The translations under genes and the position numbers were made by a program. From the NCBI RefSeq assembly GCF_025642255.1, contig NZ_CP106759.1:1825501-1889500 (forward strand): DNA of 64,000 nt, read 5' to 3'. Positions within the stretch are counted from its first letter, which is position 1. Every line of letters begins with the position of its first letter. This document shows positions 13,601 through 22,110 of the stretch, piece after piece. The notes below the pieces were generated by a model. The model saw only the letters and a program-made list of their open reading frames with translations, had not been told where the DNA came from and ran no database searches. Origin of the DNA: Stenotrophomonas maltophilia (lineage in GTDB: Bacteria > Pseudomonadota > Gammaproteobacteria > Xanthomonadales > Xanthomonadaceae).

Positions 13601-15061
13601 GGTGGGGCCGAGGAGGATGAGCTGTGGACTCGTGAAGGCGTGCTCGATGGCGTGAGTTACGTTTTCGATCGAAACGGCGCATTGGTCTGCAAGCGTAGCC
13701 TCGACGGCGGTCGGCACCTCGAGCTGACCTGGGATGGCCATCAGCGTCTGGTAGCGGCGACGGTCGATGGCTCCCGATGGGTCTATGGCTATGACTCTTT
13801 GGGGCGCCGTGCATTCAAGTCGAACGGGAAGAGAACGGTCTGGTTCTTCTGGGACGCGAATGTATTGCTGAGTGAGGTCGAGGAGGTGAGGGCTGATGTC
13901 GGGCGGATTGTGGCGGAGCCCGGGAGTCGAACAAGCCTGGTGGAATCGAGACGGCGCCAGCGTCGTCTAGCCGCGCTATCTGGCAGGGCGAGGGAGTACG
14001 TTCATTACCCCGACGGGTTTATCCCGTTCGCTATGGTTGATCCCAAGACAGAGCCTGATGCGGCAGATGGATCAAGGGGCCTCGAAGGTGAAGGGCAGGC
14101 TGCTCGGCGTCCGCGGCTGGAACTGCTGCAAAGTGCTGCGCCGGTTCAAGTCGAGGACCATGGTGCGCTCGGTATGTTGGGAGGGGCAATTCTGGGCGGA
14201 GCAAAGCCAAAGGATGCTTCAACCGCAATGATCCTTGGCAGTGCGGGTTCGCAGCTTGGTGCAGCACGTGCCGGACCTCCCCGCGATGTCGGCGCACCCG
14301 TAAGCGCTCCGGATGCGGAAGTCGCAGCAGCAAAGGTCTATTACTTCTTCAACGATCTCAACGGCCGACCGGTCAGGCTGCTGGATGCTGACGGAACTGT
14401 GCTGTGGGAGAGAGCTGCAGGCGCGTCGTTGAGTGATCGGCCTTCCGTCCGGCAGATTGCTGTCAATCTTGGCTACCAGGGGCAGTACGTCGATGAGGAG
14501 ACGGGCCTGTGTTACAACCGGCATCGGTACTTCGACCCTGCAATCGATGAGTTCGTGTCGCAGGATCCGATGCGGCTTGCCGCGGGAGAGAACTTGTATG
14601 CGTACGCGCTGAACCCGTTCGGCTGGGCTGACCCGCTTGGGCTACACTCCACCCAGGTGGACTACGGCAGTACCGACCTCAGCCAGATGGCTCAGATGCA
14701 TCGCTTGGAGAACGGCATCAAGGGAGGGCGGAACATCGCGGTTTTCGAGTATGTCGATGGTGCGGGGAATCCAAGTTACATCGTGGATGCCAGTGGGGGT
14801 GGTCTACACTCTGAGAGGAGGATCGCGGCCAAGTTGACCCAGATGAACATTCCTCCTGAAAATGTCAAACGTGTCTATACTGAACTCGCTCCCTGTCCGC
14901 CGGTCAGAGGAATGCAGTACTGCGGAAGAATGCTGTCCAGTGTTTTCCCCGGTGCAGCGGTCACGCACAGCTTTGATTACGGTGTGACGCGGGCATCCAG
15001 ACGATCAGGTGTCAAGGCGCTGAAGGCGGCGGTCAGGAAGCTATTCAATGGTTGTGGCTGA
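10604..15061 (+). CDS. rhs: PAAR-like/Rhs polymorphic toxin with C-terminal deaminase-like domain
   Basis: A 1485-residue type VI effector. The N-terminus resembles a PAAR-type tip domain (about residues 1-110). It is followed by an Rhs shell of YD repeats (many Y.YD.GRL-type units, about 240-1240) and the Rhs core end (YFDPAIDEFVSQDPMRL, then DPLGL at 1343-1347, the usual autocleavage boundary). The 138-residue variable tail contains HSE (H1402, E1404) and APC...C (C1431, C1440), the zinc-binding pattern of nucleic-acid deaminase toxins, possibly XOO_2897- or YwqJ-like. The CX8C spacing is wider than the usual CXXC. The GTG start has an AGGGAG site 7 bases upstream. From about 12.2 kb onward codon usage is visibly more AT-rich than in the first third. 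Confidence 0.9.
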   Translation: MSIAAKHFDPQLGIDIHMYAVPPCPLPTPHIGLVLDPFDYIPFIGSTIKVNGVHRGTAGTGGLDIHIPLGVWGPPLAAPMGPQFDGEEIFMGSRTVSADGEPFSRLAMPVLDCNLAGMINPFRVKKPKKPLRAMSLPTGLNVAIPTSVKVGGPPTVSWTALAFRAAFAGLGKLRKSAFFRKKMDAFANWRRGKWGNLPSGFLKCKVLRAEPVDIRDGSVVVNHQDFDVPGRLPLTWQRSYGSRHADAPGLCGAGWQTPADIRLELLADGSVWLSGPDQVAFFPELPPAEGEAGAILDFVDGARLLRRRGQWRVRFKNGLQYVFGGELPAGVSALPGPQSWPIERIEDAHGNHWRFERRDGHLVRIVESGIGDLQGRFIEVEARHGHIERMALHDPATGLAHPLVSYRYSAEGDLLAAVDALGAPRTFAYERHRMVRHTDRVGLSFHYAFDAQGRVVHSWGDGGLYDYHFEYDALLRETRVTDSLGHLSVVKFDENQLPLCEIDPLDGVTLFEYDDFGRTVAVTDPEGLRTAFAYDAHGNVVELLRADGSRILHEYGDLDLLTAVHVPDSGTWTQSYNEFGDIVAQTDPLGAVTEFAYDAAGQLLQQTSARGGATRLTYDRHGAVASVISATGREVKFEHDGRGLLMRQVDAGGNQTQFRYDVKGRLTECIEPDGRSVAYSFDAEDRISVYVDALGNRTLLEYAGLGQVSRRRSPDGSRVEYFYDTEECLVGLINSDGQRYEIVRDALGRIVKEIDYWGQARSYRYDGAGRLEECVDSEGRVVRYTSDKLGRVSRRSVVCAGYIEEDYFTYDACGNLIECGNASRVVKRVFDAVGNLVEESQDGFRVLSSFDRSGNRVRRSTSTGNTIEYAYDLDDELVTLAINGERCLSVARDESGRVVEEKIGRFSRYLQYDPSSNVSSQAVRCGDAPLFDVAYEYDRAGNLIRRMDSVQGTDQYRYNALGKLKQRIDPQGRLHNLLDGSSVSRLKTDIRRHAPAKRVGGAEEDELWTREGVLDGVSYVFDRNGALVCKRSLDGGRHLELTWDGHQRLVAATVDGSRWVYGYDSLGRRAFKSNGKRTVWFFWDANVLLSEVEEVRADVGRIVAEPGSRTSLVESRRRQRRLAALSGRAREYVHYPDGFIPFAMVDPKTEPDAADGSRGLEGEGQAARRPRLELLQSAAPVQVEDHGALGMLGGAILGGAKPKDASTAMILGSAGSQLGAARAGPPRDVGAPVSAPDAEVAAAKVYYFFNDLNGRPVRLLDADGTVLWERAAGASLSDRPSVRQIAVNLGYQGQYVDEETGLCYNRHRYFDPAIDEFVSQDPMRLAAGENLYAYALNPFGWADPLGLHSTQVDYGSTDLSQMAQMHRLENGIKGGRNIAVFEYVDGAGNPSYIVDASGGGLHSERRIAAKLTQMNIPPENVKRVYTELAPCPPVRGMQYCGRMLSSVFPGAAVTHSFDYGVTRASRRSGVKALKAAVRKLFNGCG

Positions 15062-15073
15062 TGAGGTTCATGC

Positions 15074-15661
15074 GTGACTGAAACTGCATTCTCCCGCGTT
15101 TATGGCTCGGGTTCGTTGGAGGTGAGTGCCCAGGTCCTTCGGGATTTCGGACTGGAGCCGTCGACGAGTGAGCTGATGTTGCGGCTGCGGCTTCCTTCAA
15201 GGCTGCCCGGCGATGTGCCTATTGTTCAGTTCGAAGTGCCCCGCGTGGTCGAGATCGATGGCACCAGACTTCTGGCTATCGCGCGAGAGCCATGGGGTGA
15301 GGATCTGCTGCTGTGCCTGTCGGTGAGTGGCGAGGTGCTTGCCGTGGGTGATGGTGGACGTCAGATCGTGAATGGACGCCTGTCGAGCTTCCTCGGCTTT
15401 CTCGAAGCGTATGAGGCATTCCAGGCTCAGGCAAAGGCGGGCGATTCCGGTCCCGTGGTCTACTCCCAGGCGGAGATGCAGGCCCGGCTGGAGGCATTCA
15501 AGCGGGGTGAGATTCCCAAGCGCTCTGCAAAGCCGCGATTCGATCGCGGTGAGGCGATCAAGGCCATGGTGTCGGAGTGGAGGAGCCTTGATGCCGCTGC
15601 ACTGACGGAAGGGTCATGGTGGTCAATCGTTCTGGAGCAGATCCAGGATGGCCTTATTTGA
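15074..15661 (+). CDS. Candidate immunity protein (SUKH-4-like)
   Basis: A 195-residue cytosolic protein starting (GTG) 12 bases after rhs, the normal position for a cognate immunity gene. The section LLLCLSVSGEVLAVGD followed by VNGRLSSFLGFLEAYEAF resembles the SUKH-4 pattern, in which a nucleotide-free beta sheet is followed by an FL..Y..F helix. It should neutralise the Rhs deaminase-like tail. The function is inferred from position plus this weak family resemblance. Confidence 0.65.
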   Translation: MTETAFSRVYGSGSLEVSAQVLRDFGLEPSTSELMLRLRLPSRLPGDVPIVQFEVPRVVEIDGTRLLAIAREPWGEDLLLCLSVSGEVLAVGDGGRQIVNGRLSSFLGFLEAYEAFQAQAKAGDSGPVVYSQAEMQARLEAFKRGEIPKRSAKPRFDRGEAIKAMVSEWRSLDAAALTEGSWWSIVLEQIQDGLI

Positions 15662-15759
15662 GGTGTCGGCCCCGTGAGGCGGCATCTGGTTGTCGCGGCA
15701 CAATCGGGACGGCACGGATCCGCTTGGCCCAGCAGACCGACATCGGGCATGGAATGTGG

Positions 15760-16602
15760 CTAGGTCGTCGCGCCAATGGTGTGCTTCTGAAGCGACTCGA
15801 TCGTTGCCTGTATTTTCTCCAGACCCACCTTTCCGCAACCCACGAGCGTCAAGTCACGAAGCGCGGGAAGATCATTGATGACCTCGACGTTGGCAATCTT
15901 CTTGCAGTACTGGATATCCAGCTTCTGAAGCTGCTCAAGACCGACCAGTGCACGGATGTCTGTCAGCGAGCTCAGATTCTTCAGCCATACCGACGTCAAC
16001 GCGGCAAGTGTCTCGATGCCACCGAGGCTTTTCAGCTTCATGCCACCCAACAGTCCCAGGCGTTGGAGGCCACCAGCCGATGCAGACAGGATGTTGAAGA
16101 TCTCACCATCCACCGGGACATCCAGAATGTTCAGTTCCTCCAGAGGCAGGGCCAGGGCCTGCCTGAGATTCCTCAGTGACTTGTCTGGATAGAGCGAAAG
16201 TACTTTCAACGCGGGGAAGCTTGATGTGTCGAAGCGCACCGGCACGTCGACATACAGCGTCCTGAGATTGGGTAGCACAACGCCCGGCCAGGCCAACGTC
16301 CCCGTTCCAAGATGGATGCTCAATGCCTCGATGCTCTCAGGCACAAGTCCTTCCTCGAGTGCATCCATGATCGACGGTGCGATTGATCCCGGCCCTATGC
16401 TGAGCGTCTTGAGACCTCGCATTTCCCTGAGGATCTCTGGAAGCGCTTGGAGCTTGTCGCCGGGAGGTGACCAGAGATGAACCTGCTCGATTCGGGCGAG
16501 CCTCTCTGTGTTGAAGGGGGCATTGAAGAACACCCGCTCAGCACCGGGAGTCGGGAATGCTGCTTCGTGTCTGCCATGCATCAGGACAACTTTTCTGTTC
16601 AT
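15760..16602 (-). CDS. Leucine-rich-repeat protein, function unknown
   Basis: A 280-residue protein convergent with the Rhs immunity gene. At least six leucine-rich repeats are visible (for example LPNLRTLYVDVP, FPALKVLSLYP, LEELNILDVP, LEQLQKLDIQYC, LPALRDLTLVGC). There is no signal peptide, so it is probably cytosolic. The start MNRKVVLM was chosen because a purine-rich AAAAGA lies just upstream; the longer open frame begins with low-complexity basic residues. Lower GC than its neighbours matches the Rhs tail, suggesting it came with the toxin cassette. It could be a second immunity protein or a remnant of another cassette. Confidence 0.6.
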   Translation of the reverse strand: MNRKVVLMHGRHEAAFPTPGAERVFFNAPFNTERLARIEQVHLWSPPGDKLQALPEILREMRGLKTLSIGPGSIAPSIMDALEEGLVPESIEALSIHLGTGTLAWPGVVLPNLRTLYVDVPVRFDTSSFPALKVLSLYPDKSLRNLRQALALPLEELNILDVPVDGEIFNILSASAGGLQRLGLLGGMKLKSLGGIETLAALTSVWLKNLSSLTDIRALVGLEQLQKLDIQYCKKIANVEVINDLPALRDLTLVGCGKVGLEKIQATIESLQKHTIGATT

Positions 16603-16856
16603 GTTCTTTTCATTACTACTGGGTGACGTCCTGCAGCAAGATCTCCCAGTCACTTGGAGTAACGAACAGCCACATTGACGTCTCTTCCTGCTCCGGCCTG
16701 CTTCTTTGAGAGGGCATCTTCTGCGGAGCCTGGCGTGGGTCATGGCAAGCCTGCATCCGGTATGCACACGCAGCAGCCATCGCGGACGATCACCCGATCA
16801 ACCCCGATCCGGCCTGCCATGCGTTGAACAGTTCGTCCTCGCTCTGGAGACGTACC

Positions 16857-19763
16857 ATGTCGCCCGTCCTTCGTCGTGTGCTGTGCCTGCTGGCGCTGCT
16901 GCTCTGTGCCTTCACCACGGCCGCCCAGACCCACGGCCGTCCGGCCGTCCGCCCGGTTCGTGCGGTCCCGTTGCTGCAGGTCGCGGGCGCCGAGCAGCCC
17001 ATCGTGCTGCGTCGGGCCTCCATCGAAGGGGAGGTCCAGGCGGGTATCGCCCAGACCCGCGTCACGTTGGAGTTCCATAACCCCAACCGCCGGGTCATGG
17101 AGGGCGAGCTGCAGTTCCCGCTGGCTGACGGCCAGCAGATCACCGGCTTCGCCCTGGATATCGATGGCCAGTTGCGCGAGGCGGTGCCCGTGCCCAAGGA
17201 CCGGGGGCGTCAGGTGTTCGAGGACATCGCGCGTCGCGGCGTCGATCCGGGCCTGCTGGAGCAGACCGCCGGCAATCAGTTCCGCCTGCGCGTCTACCCG
17301 TTGCCCGCCGGTGGCAGCCGCCGTGTGCAGCTGGTGCTGCGCGAACCGCTGGCGTTTGCCGCCGACGGCTGGCAATGGACCTTGCCGTTGCAGTTCGCCG
17401 CCGGCGCGGCTTCGGTCGAGCTGACGCTGCAGGCGCCGGAGGCGGCGACCACGGGCGCAGGGCCGTTCCGCTTCGCTGAGGGGCAACTGCATTGGCAGGG
17501 CCGAGGCGCCCTGTTGCCGGCGCAGCTGCAGTGGACGCTCCCGGCATCACGTCAGGCACGGGTACAGGTCGCACCGTGGCAGGACGGTCACTATCTGCTG
17601 GCACAGCTGCCGGTGCCGGTCGATAACACGCCGCGTACGCTGCCGACCGATATCGGCCTGCTGTGGGATGGCTCCGGCTCATCAGGTCGGCGCGACCGGT
17701 CGCGGGAGTTTGCACTGCTGGACCGTTACTTCGCTGCGTTGGGAAACGGCACGGTCGCGCTGACGGTCCTGCGTGACCGGGCCGAGCCGATGCGTCGCTT
17801 CCGTATCCGCGGCGGTGACTGGTCGGCATTGCGGCAGGCGTTGCAGGCCGTCCGCCCGGATGGCGCCAGCGCGCTGGCGCAGTGGCAGCCGCAGGCAGCC
17901 GTGAAGGAGTACCTGCTGGTCAGCGACGGTCTATTGACCTACGGCCCGCAGGTGTTGCCGACGCTCGCCGCCGACCAGCGCCTGTTCGCGGTCAGCAGTG
18001 CGGGCGCACATACCGATGTCGTTCGGCTGCGCGGTTGGAGCGAATCACATGGCGGTCGCTTCGTCGCCCTGGGAACGGATGTCGATGCCGCTGCACGCGA
18101 ACTGCTGTCTTCGCCGCTGGACGTGCAGGTCGATGCGGGCCGCGGTGTACAGGACGTGGTGATCGATCGTCGCAGTGAAGCGCAGGGCTGGCTGTGGCTG
18201 CACTCGCGGCTGGCGGCGGACGGCGTGCCGATGCGGGTCCGCGTCGGCGGCCAATGGCTGGCGCTGCCCGCGACACAGACGAGCGGCAATGGAGAACTGC
18301 TGGCCGGCCTGTGGGCGCAGGCGCGGCTGCAGCAGCTGGCCGCCGACCGTCGCTGCAACCGTGAGGCGATGCAGCGCCTGTCGCAGCAGTTCGGCCTGGT
18401 CGGTCCGGATACCTCGTTGATCGTGCTGGAGACGCTGGACGATTACCTGCGCTACGCGATCCGGCCTGCCGGCGCGCTGCGGACCGAGTACGACGCCCGC
18501 TTTGCACGCGTGGTCGCTGACCGCAGCGCCGCCGAGCGCCGTCGCCTGGACGACATCGCCGCACAGTGGCAGGAGCGCCGGGAGTGGTGGCGCCGCAGCT
18601 GGCCGAAAGACACACCGCCGCAGTTGCAGGGAAAGGCGTTGGACAGGGTTGCCGTCTCTGCTTCGGCCGCCGCGCCGGTAGCGATGCTGGCGGCCGCACC
18701 TCCCGCGCCCGCACCGATGCTTGCGGCCGCGGAACGCGACGTCCAGGTGTCGCGTGCACGCGCCCGTCGCTCGGCACCTGCACAGGAAGCCGCACGCGAT
18801 GCGAGCACAGGGAGCGGCGCTGCCGCAGCGGCAGGGGCGGCAGCGAACAGCGGTGCGCTCGGCATCCAAATGGCCGGATGGCAGCCAGATTCGGACATTG
18901 CCCGGCGCCTGCGCCAGGGGCCGTCCTCGCAGCTGTACGACCGCTACCTGGCCGAGCGCGCCGCGCATGCCGACAGCAGTGCGTTCTTTCTCGACGTGGC
19001 CGATCTGTTGCTGGAGCAGGGGCAGCGGGACCTGGCCCTGCGCGTGCTGTCCAACCTGGCCGAGATGGACCTGGACAACCGTCATCTGCTGCGCGTGCTC
19101 GGCTACCGCCTGATGCAGGCCGACGCACCGATGCTGGCGGTGCCGGTGTTCGAGCAGGTGTTGGCGATGGGCGAGGAGGAGCCGCAGAGCTTCCGTGATC
19201 TCGGCCTGGCCCTGGCGGCGGCGGGCCGGCCACAGCAGGCGCTGGCGCCGCTGTACCAGGTGGTGACGCGGCCCTGGGACAGCCGGTTCAACGGCATTGC
19301 ACTGATCGCGCTGGACGAGCTGACCCAACTGGTTGCACGCAGCACGCCAGGGCTTGATACCTCGGCCATCGACCCGCGCCTGCTGCAGCCGATGCCGCTG
19401 GACCTGCGGGTAGTGCTGTCGTGGGATGCGGACAACAGCGACATGGACCTGTGGGTGACCGACCCGAACGGCGAGCGCGCGTACTACGGCAATCGTCTGA
19501 CCTACCAGGGAGGACAGATGTCACAGGACTTCACCGGAGGCTATGGACCCGAGCAGTTCTCACTGCGTGATGCCAAGCCGGGCAGGTACAAGGTGGAGGC
19601 CAATTATTTCGGCAGTCGCCAGCAGCTGGTGACCGGTGCCACGACCCTGATGCTGCACCTGACCACCCATTGGGGCACGCCGAAGCAGAAGGACCAGAGG
19701 GTGACGATGCGGTTGAAGGATCGTGCCGAAACGGTGCTGGTGGGCGAGTTCGAGGTCAGATAG
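16857..19763 (+). CDS. Secreted VIT-domain / DUF2135 protein
   Basis: A 968-residue protein of unknown function. Residues 1-24 form a signal peptide (hydrophobic core VLCLLALLLCAFTTAAQ). A VIT domain follows (GVDPGLLEQTAGNQFRLRVY), then a von Willebrand A-like region with a DGSGSS metal-site-like motif. An alanine-rich linker leads to TPR-like helices (VADLLLEQGQRDLALRVLSN) and a C-terminal DUF2135 domain (WDADNSDMDLWVTDPNGE). The ATG at 16857 follows GGAG at 16845-16848. It probably acts in the periplasm or at the cell surface. It is preceded by about 250 bp without a recognised gene. Confidence 0.8.
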   Translation: MSPVLRRVLCLLALLLCAFTTAAQTHGRPAVRPVRAVPLLQVAGAEQPIVLRRASIEGEVQAGIAQTRVTLEFHNPNRRVMEGELQFPLADGQQITGFALDIDGQLREAVPVPKDRGRQVFEDIARRGVDPGLLEQTAGNQFRLRVYPLPAGGSRRVQLVLREPLAFAADGWQWTLPLQFAAGAASVELTLQAPEAATTGAGPFRFAEGQLHWQGRGALLPAQLQWTLPASRQARVQVAPWQDGHYLLAQLPVPVDNTPRTLPTDIGLLWDGSGSSGRRDRSREFALLDRYFAALGNGTVALTVLRDRAEPMRRFRIRGGDWSALRQALQAVRPDGASALAQWQPQAAVKEYLLVSDGLLTYGPQVLPTLAADQRLFAVSSAGAHTDVVRLRGWSESHGGRFVALGTDVDAAARELLSSPLDVQVDAGRGVQDVVIDRRSEAQGWLWLHSRLAADGVPMRVRVGGQWLALPATQTSGNGELLAGLWAQARLQQLAADRRCNREAMQRLSQQFGLVGPDTSLIVLETLDDYLRYAIRPAGALRTEYDARFARVVADRSAAERRRLDDIAAQWQERREWWRRSWPKDTPPQLQGKALDRVAVSASAAAPVAMLAAAPPAPAPMLAAAERDVQVSRARARRSAPAQEAARDASTGSGAAAAAGAAANSGALGIQMAGWQPDSDIARRLRQGPSSQLYDRYLAERAAHADSSAFFLDVADLLLEQGQRDLALRVLSNLAEMDLDNRHLLRVLGYRLMQADAPMLAVPVFEQVLAMGEEEPQSFRDLGLALAAAGRPQQALAPLYQVVTRPWDSRFNGIALIALDELTQLVARSTPGLDTSAIDPRLLQPMPLDLRVVLSWDADNSDMDLWVTDPNGERAYYGNRLTYQGGQMSQDFTGGYGPEQFSLRDAKPGRYKVEANYFGSRQQLVTGATTLMLHLTTHWGTPKQKDQRVTMRLKDRAETVLVGEFEVR

Positions 19764-19827
19764 CGCCGAGCTCAGTTCGGGCAGGCTTGAGTCGGAGCTG
19801 GGCATGACCCGGCTCCACGCGATGGTG

Positions 19828-21036
19828 TCACGGTGCCGTCGCTGCGCCTGCCACCGAAGGCGATGGCGGATGGACGCGCAGGCCGAACAGGGGACGCAGC
19901 CAGCGGACACGACGGATCAGCAGCTCGTGGATCAGCAGGCAGCCGGCGACGGTGCCGGCAACCAGCAGAGCCGGTTCCAGCCAGGGGCCGAGCTGAAGGG
20001 GCCGCAGCCAGTAGAGCAGGACGATCAGCACGGTCTGGTGCAGGATGTACCAGCTGAAGACCGCCTCTCGGCAGTAGTCGAGGCCACGCCACGGCTGGTC
20101 GAGCAGCACGCGGGCCCAGCCGAACATCGCCAGCAGTGCGCACCAGGTGTACAGGGCCCGGCCGACGCGCTCGGTCTGCGCCCATGGCAGCGACAGCACC
20201 CATGGATCGAGCTGGCCAAGGTCCGGCATCCGGCCCAGGGCGCGGATGCCGAGTTCGACCAGCAGCCCGATCAAGGCCAGCGCCAACGTCAGGCGCCGGC
20301 CGCGGACGAGCAGGTCCCAGCCGCGTTGCCAGCGTGCGGCCCAGAAACCGGCCAGGAACAGGGGCAGGGATTCGGCATGCACGTAGAGGTCGTTCAGCAG
20401 CGCATGGGTGGGCGGCCACGCAGGCATCACCACCAGCAGGGCCCAGGCCAGCCAGAGCACCGGCAGCACCAGGCCGATGATCGCGATCAGGCGGTCATCG
20501 GGCCGCCATGACGGCAGCCGCGCCCACAGGGCCTGCATCGGACCGGCCAGCGCGATGGCCAGCAGGGTGTAGGGCACCAGGTACGCCAGATACCACAAGT
20601 GATTCCAGGTGAACCCGTAGGCTGCGCCGTCGAAATGCGCGCCCGGCCACGGCCGGAACTGCCAGTAACGCCACAGGAAGGCGCCGAGTCCTGGCGTCAC
20701 ATCGCCCTTGTCCACCGCTTCGCAGTAAGCCTGCAGCGAGACGACAGCGACGATGCCGAACAACAGCGGCAGCAGCAGGCGTCCGCTGCGTTTCAGTGCG
20801 AACCGGTGCCGCCCGTGCCGCGGCAGCGAGAGGCCCAGAGCGATACCCGAGATCACGAACAGCAGTGGCATGCGCCAGCGGTTCAGAGCGATCATCGGCC
20901 ACTGCAGCCACTCGGCGGTGTAGGCGCTCTTGAGATGGAAGCCCCAGCCATCCACATAGGCCATGGCCGCGTGGTAAAGGATGAGCAGGGCGAAGGCGAG
21001 CACGCGGAGCGTGTCGATGTCATGGCGTCGGGTCAT
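19828..21036 (-). CDS. Acyltransferase family 3 membrane protein
   Basis: A 402-residue integral membrane protein with about ten hydrophobic segments. The N-terminal pattern RRHDIDTLRVLAFALLILYH and the following MPLLFVISG match acyltransferase-3/OpgC-type enzymes that O-acylate glycans or other envelope molecules; the substrate is unknown. The start was set at MTRRHDID; the longer frame upstream lacks hydrophobic structure. It diverges from the LytTR regulator at 21200 across 163 bp, so it may be that regulator's target. Confidence 0.85.
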   Translation of the reverse strand: MTRRHDIDTLRVLAFALLILYHAAMAYVDGWGFHLKSAYTAEWLQWPMIALNRWRMPLLFVISGIALGLSLPRHGRHRFALKRSGRLLLPLLFGIVAVVSLQAYCEAVDKGDVTPGLGAFLWRYWQFRPWPGAHFDGAAYGFTWNHLWYLAYLVPYTLLAIALAGPMQALWARLPSWRPDDRLIAIIGLVLPVLWLAWALLVVMPAWPPTHALLNDLYVHAESLPLFLAGFWAARWQRGWDLLVRGRRLTLALALIGLLVELGIRALGRMPDLGQLDPWVLSLPWAQTERVGRALYTWCALLAMFGWARVLLDQPWRGLDYCREAVFSWYILHQTVLIVLLYWLRPLQLGPWLEPALLVAGTVAGCLLIHELLIRRVRWLRPLFGLRVHPPSPSVAGAATAP

Positions 21037-21199
21037 GGCCGCAACCGGCAGGAAGGTGACGCCAGACTGCGTCCGCAAAGGTGGAGGCGTAAGCGGCAGG
21101 GGGCCACCGGTGCCGCGGTAGTGACCAATGGCGGGCGTGCCGGGATCAACGGGGAGGCTACGCTCGCTCCCTTGATGCACGCTGAGGGACCGCGACGAG

Positions 21200-22072
21200 A
21201 TGGATGCAGCAATGGCTCAGGGCAGACTGCCGCGCTGGCGAACGTCAAGTCGTCTGCTGGTGTGGGCCGCGATCCTGTCGGCGACCGCAGTGACGAACGC
21301 GCTGGTGGAAGTGATGGATTCCGGGCGCCACGGCACCGCCCTGGCCCTGTGGGAGCCCCTGGTCTGGGAGTTCAGCAGTGCCGGAGCGGTGCTGCTGACC
21401 CTGCCGCTGCTGTGGTGGGGGTGCGAGCGCTGGCCGTTGCATGCCGACACCTGGAAGCGCCTGCTGCCGCTGTACCTGCTGGCCAGCGTGGGGTGGTCGC
21501 TGCTGCACGTGGTGGGGATGATGGTGATCCGCCACCTCGCGTACGCCGCACTGGGCCATCACTACCAGGACGATGACGGCTGGTTGCAGCGCTTTGCCTA
21601 CGAGTACCTGAAGGATGTCCGCACGTTCGCGTTGTTCGTGGCGCTGGAGCACCTTGCCGGCTGGTTCGGCCGCCGCCGCCAGGGTGAGGCATCCCTGCTG
21701 GCCGCGCCGGATGTCGGTCCGCCGGTCGAGCCGGTCGAGCGCCCGCAGCACTTCCTGGTGCGCAAGCTGGGCAAGGAATTCCTGGTCGCCACCGAGGACG
21801 TCGAGTACGCCCAGGCCGCTGGCAACTACGTGAATCTGAGGGTCCGCGGCCATGACTATCCGCTGCGGATCACCATGGCGGTGCTGGAGCTGCGGCTGGA
21901 TCCGCTGGTGTTCCTGCGGCCGCATCGGAGCTGGCTGATCAACCGCGGGCAGCTGCGCTCCATCGAGCCGCTGGATGGCGGCGAGGCCCTGCTGCACATG
22001 GCCGATGGGGCCAAGATTCCCTGCAGCAGGCGCCAGCTGCCGCTGCTGCGGCAGGCGCTGGCGGGAGGATAG
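21200..22072 (+). CDS. rpfD: Membrane-anchored LytTR-type regulator (RpfD-like)
   Basis: A 290-residue transcriptional regulator. Four hydrophobic segments occupy roughly residues 17-155. The C-terminal third is a LytTR DNA-binding domain (FLVRKLGKEFLVATEDVEYA, NYVNLRV, FLRPHRSWLINRGQLRSIE). Its place between the recJ side and prfB fits rpfD of the Xanthomonas rpf region. It diverges from an acyltransferase gene and ends at a hairpin shared with the convergent M48 protease gene. The symbol is based on domain type and synteny. Confidence 0.75.
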   Translation: MDAAMAQGRLPRWRTSSRLLVWAAILSATAVTNALVEVMDSGRHGTALALWEPLVWEFSSAGAVLLTLPLLWWGCERWPLHADTWKRLLPLYLLASVGWSLLHVVGMMVIRHLAYAALGHHYQDDDGWLQRFAYEYLKDVRTFALFVALEHLAGWFGRRRQGEASLLAAPDVGPPVEPVERPQHFLVRKLGKEFLVATEDVEYAQAAGNYVNLRVRGHDYPLRITMAVLELRLDPLVFLRPHRSWLINRGQLRSIEPLDGGEALLHMADGAKIPCSRRQLPLLRQALAGG

Positions 22073-22102
22073 GGGCGGGCGGACCTGCGGAGCGCCCGCC
22101 CC
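22072..22102. terminator. Convergent hairpin between rpfD-like and M48 genes
   Basis: A 10-bp GC-only stem (GGGGCGGGCG / CGCCCGCCCC) with an 11-nt loop lies exactly in the gap between two converging genes. No strong T-run follows on either strand, so it may be a weak bidirectional terminator. Confidence 0.55.
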
Positions 22103-22110
22103 CTTCGTGC

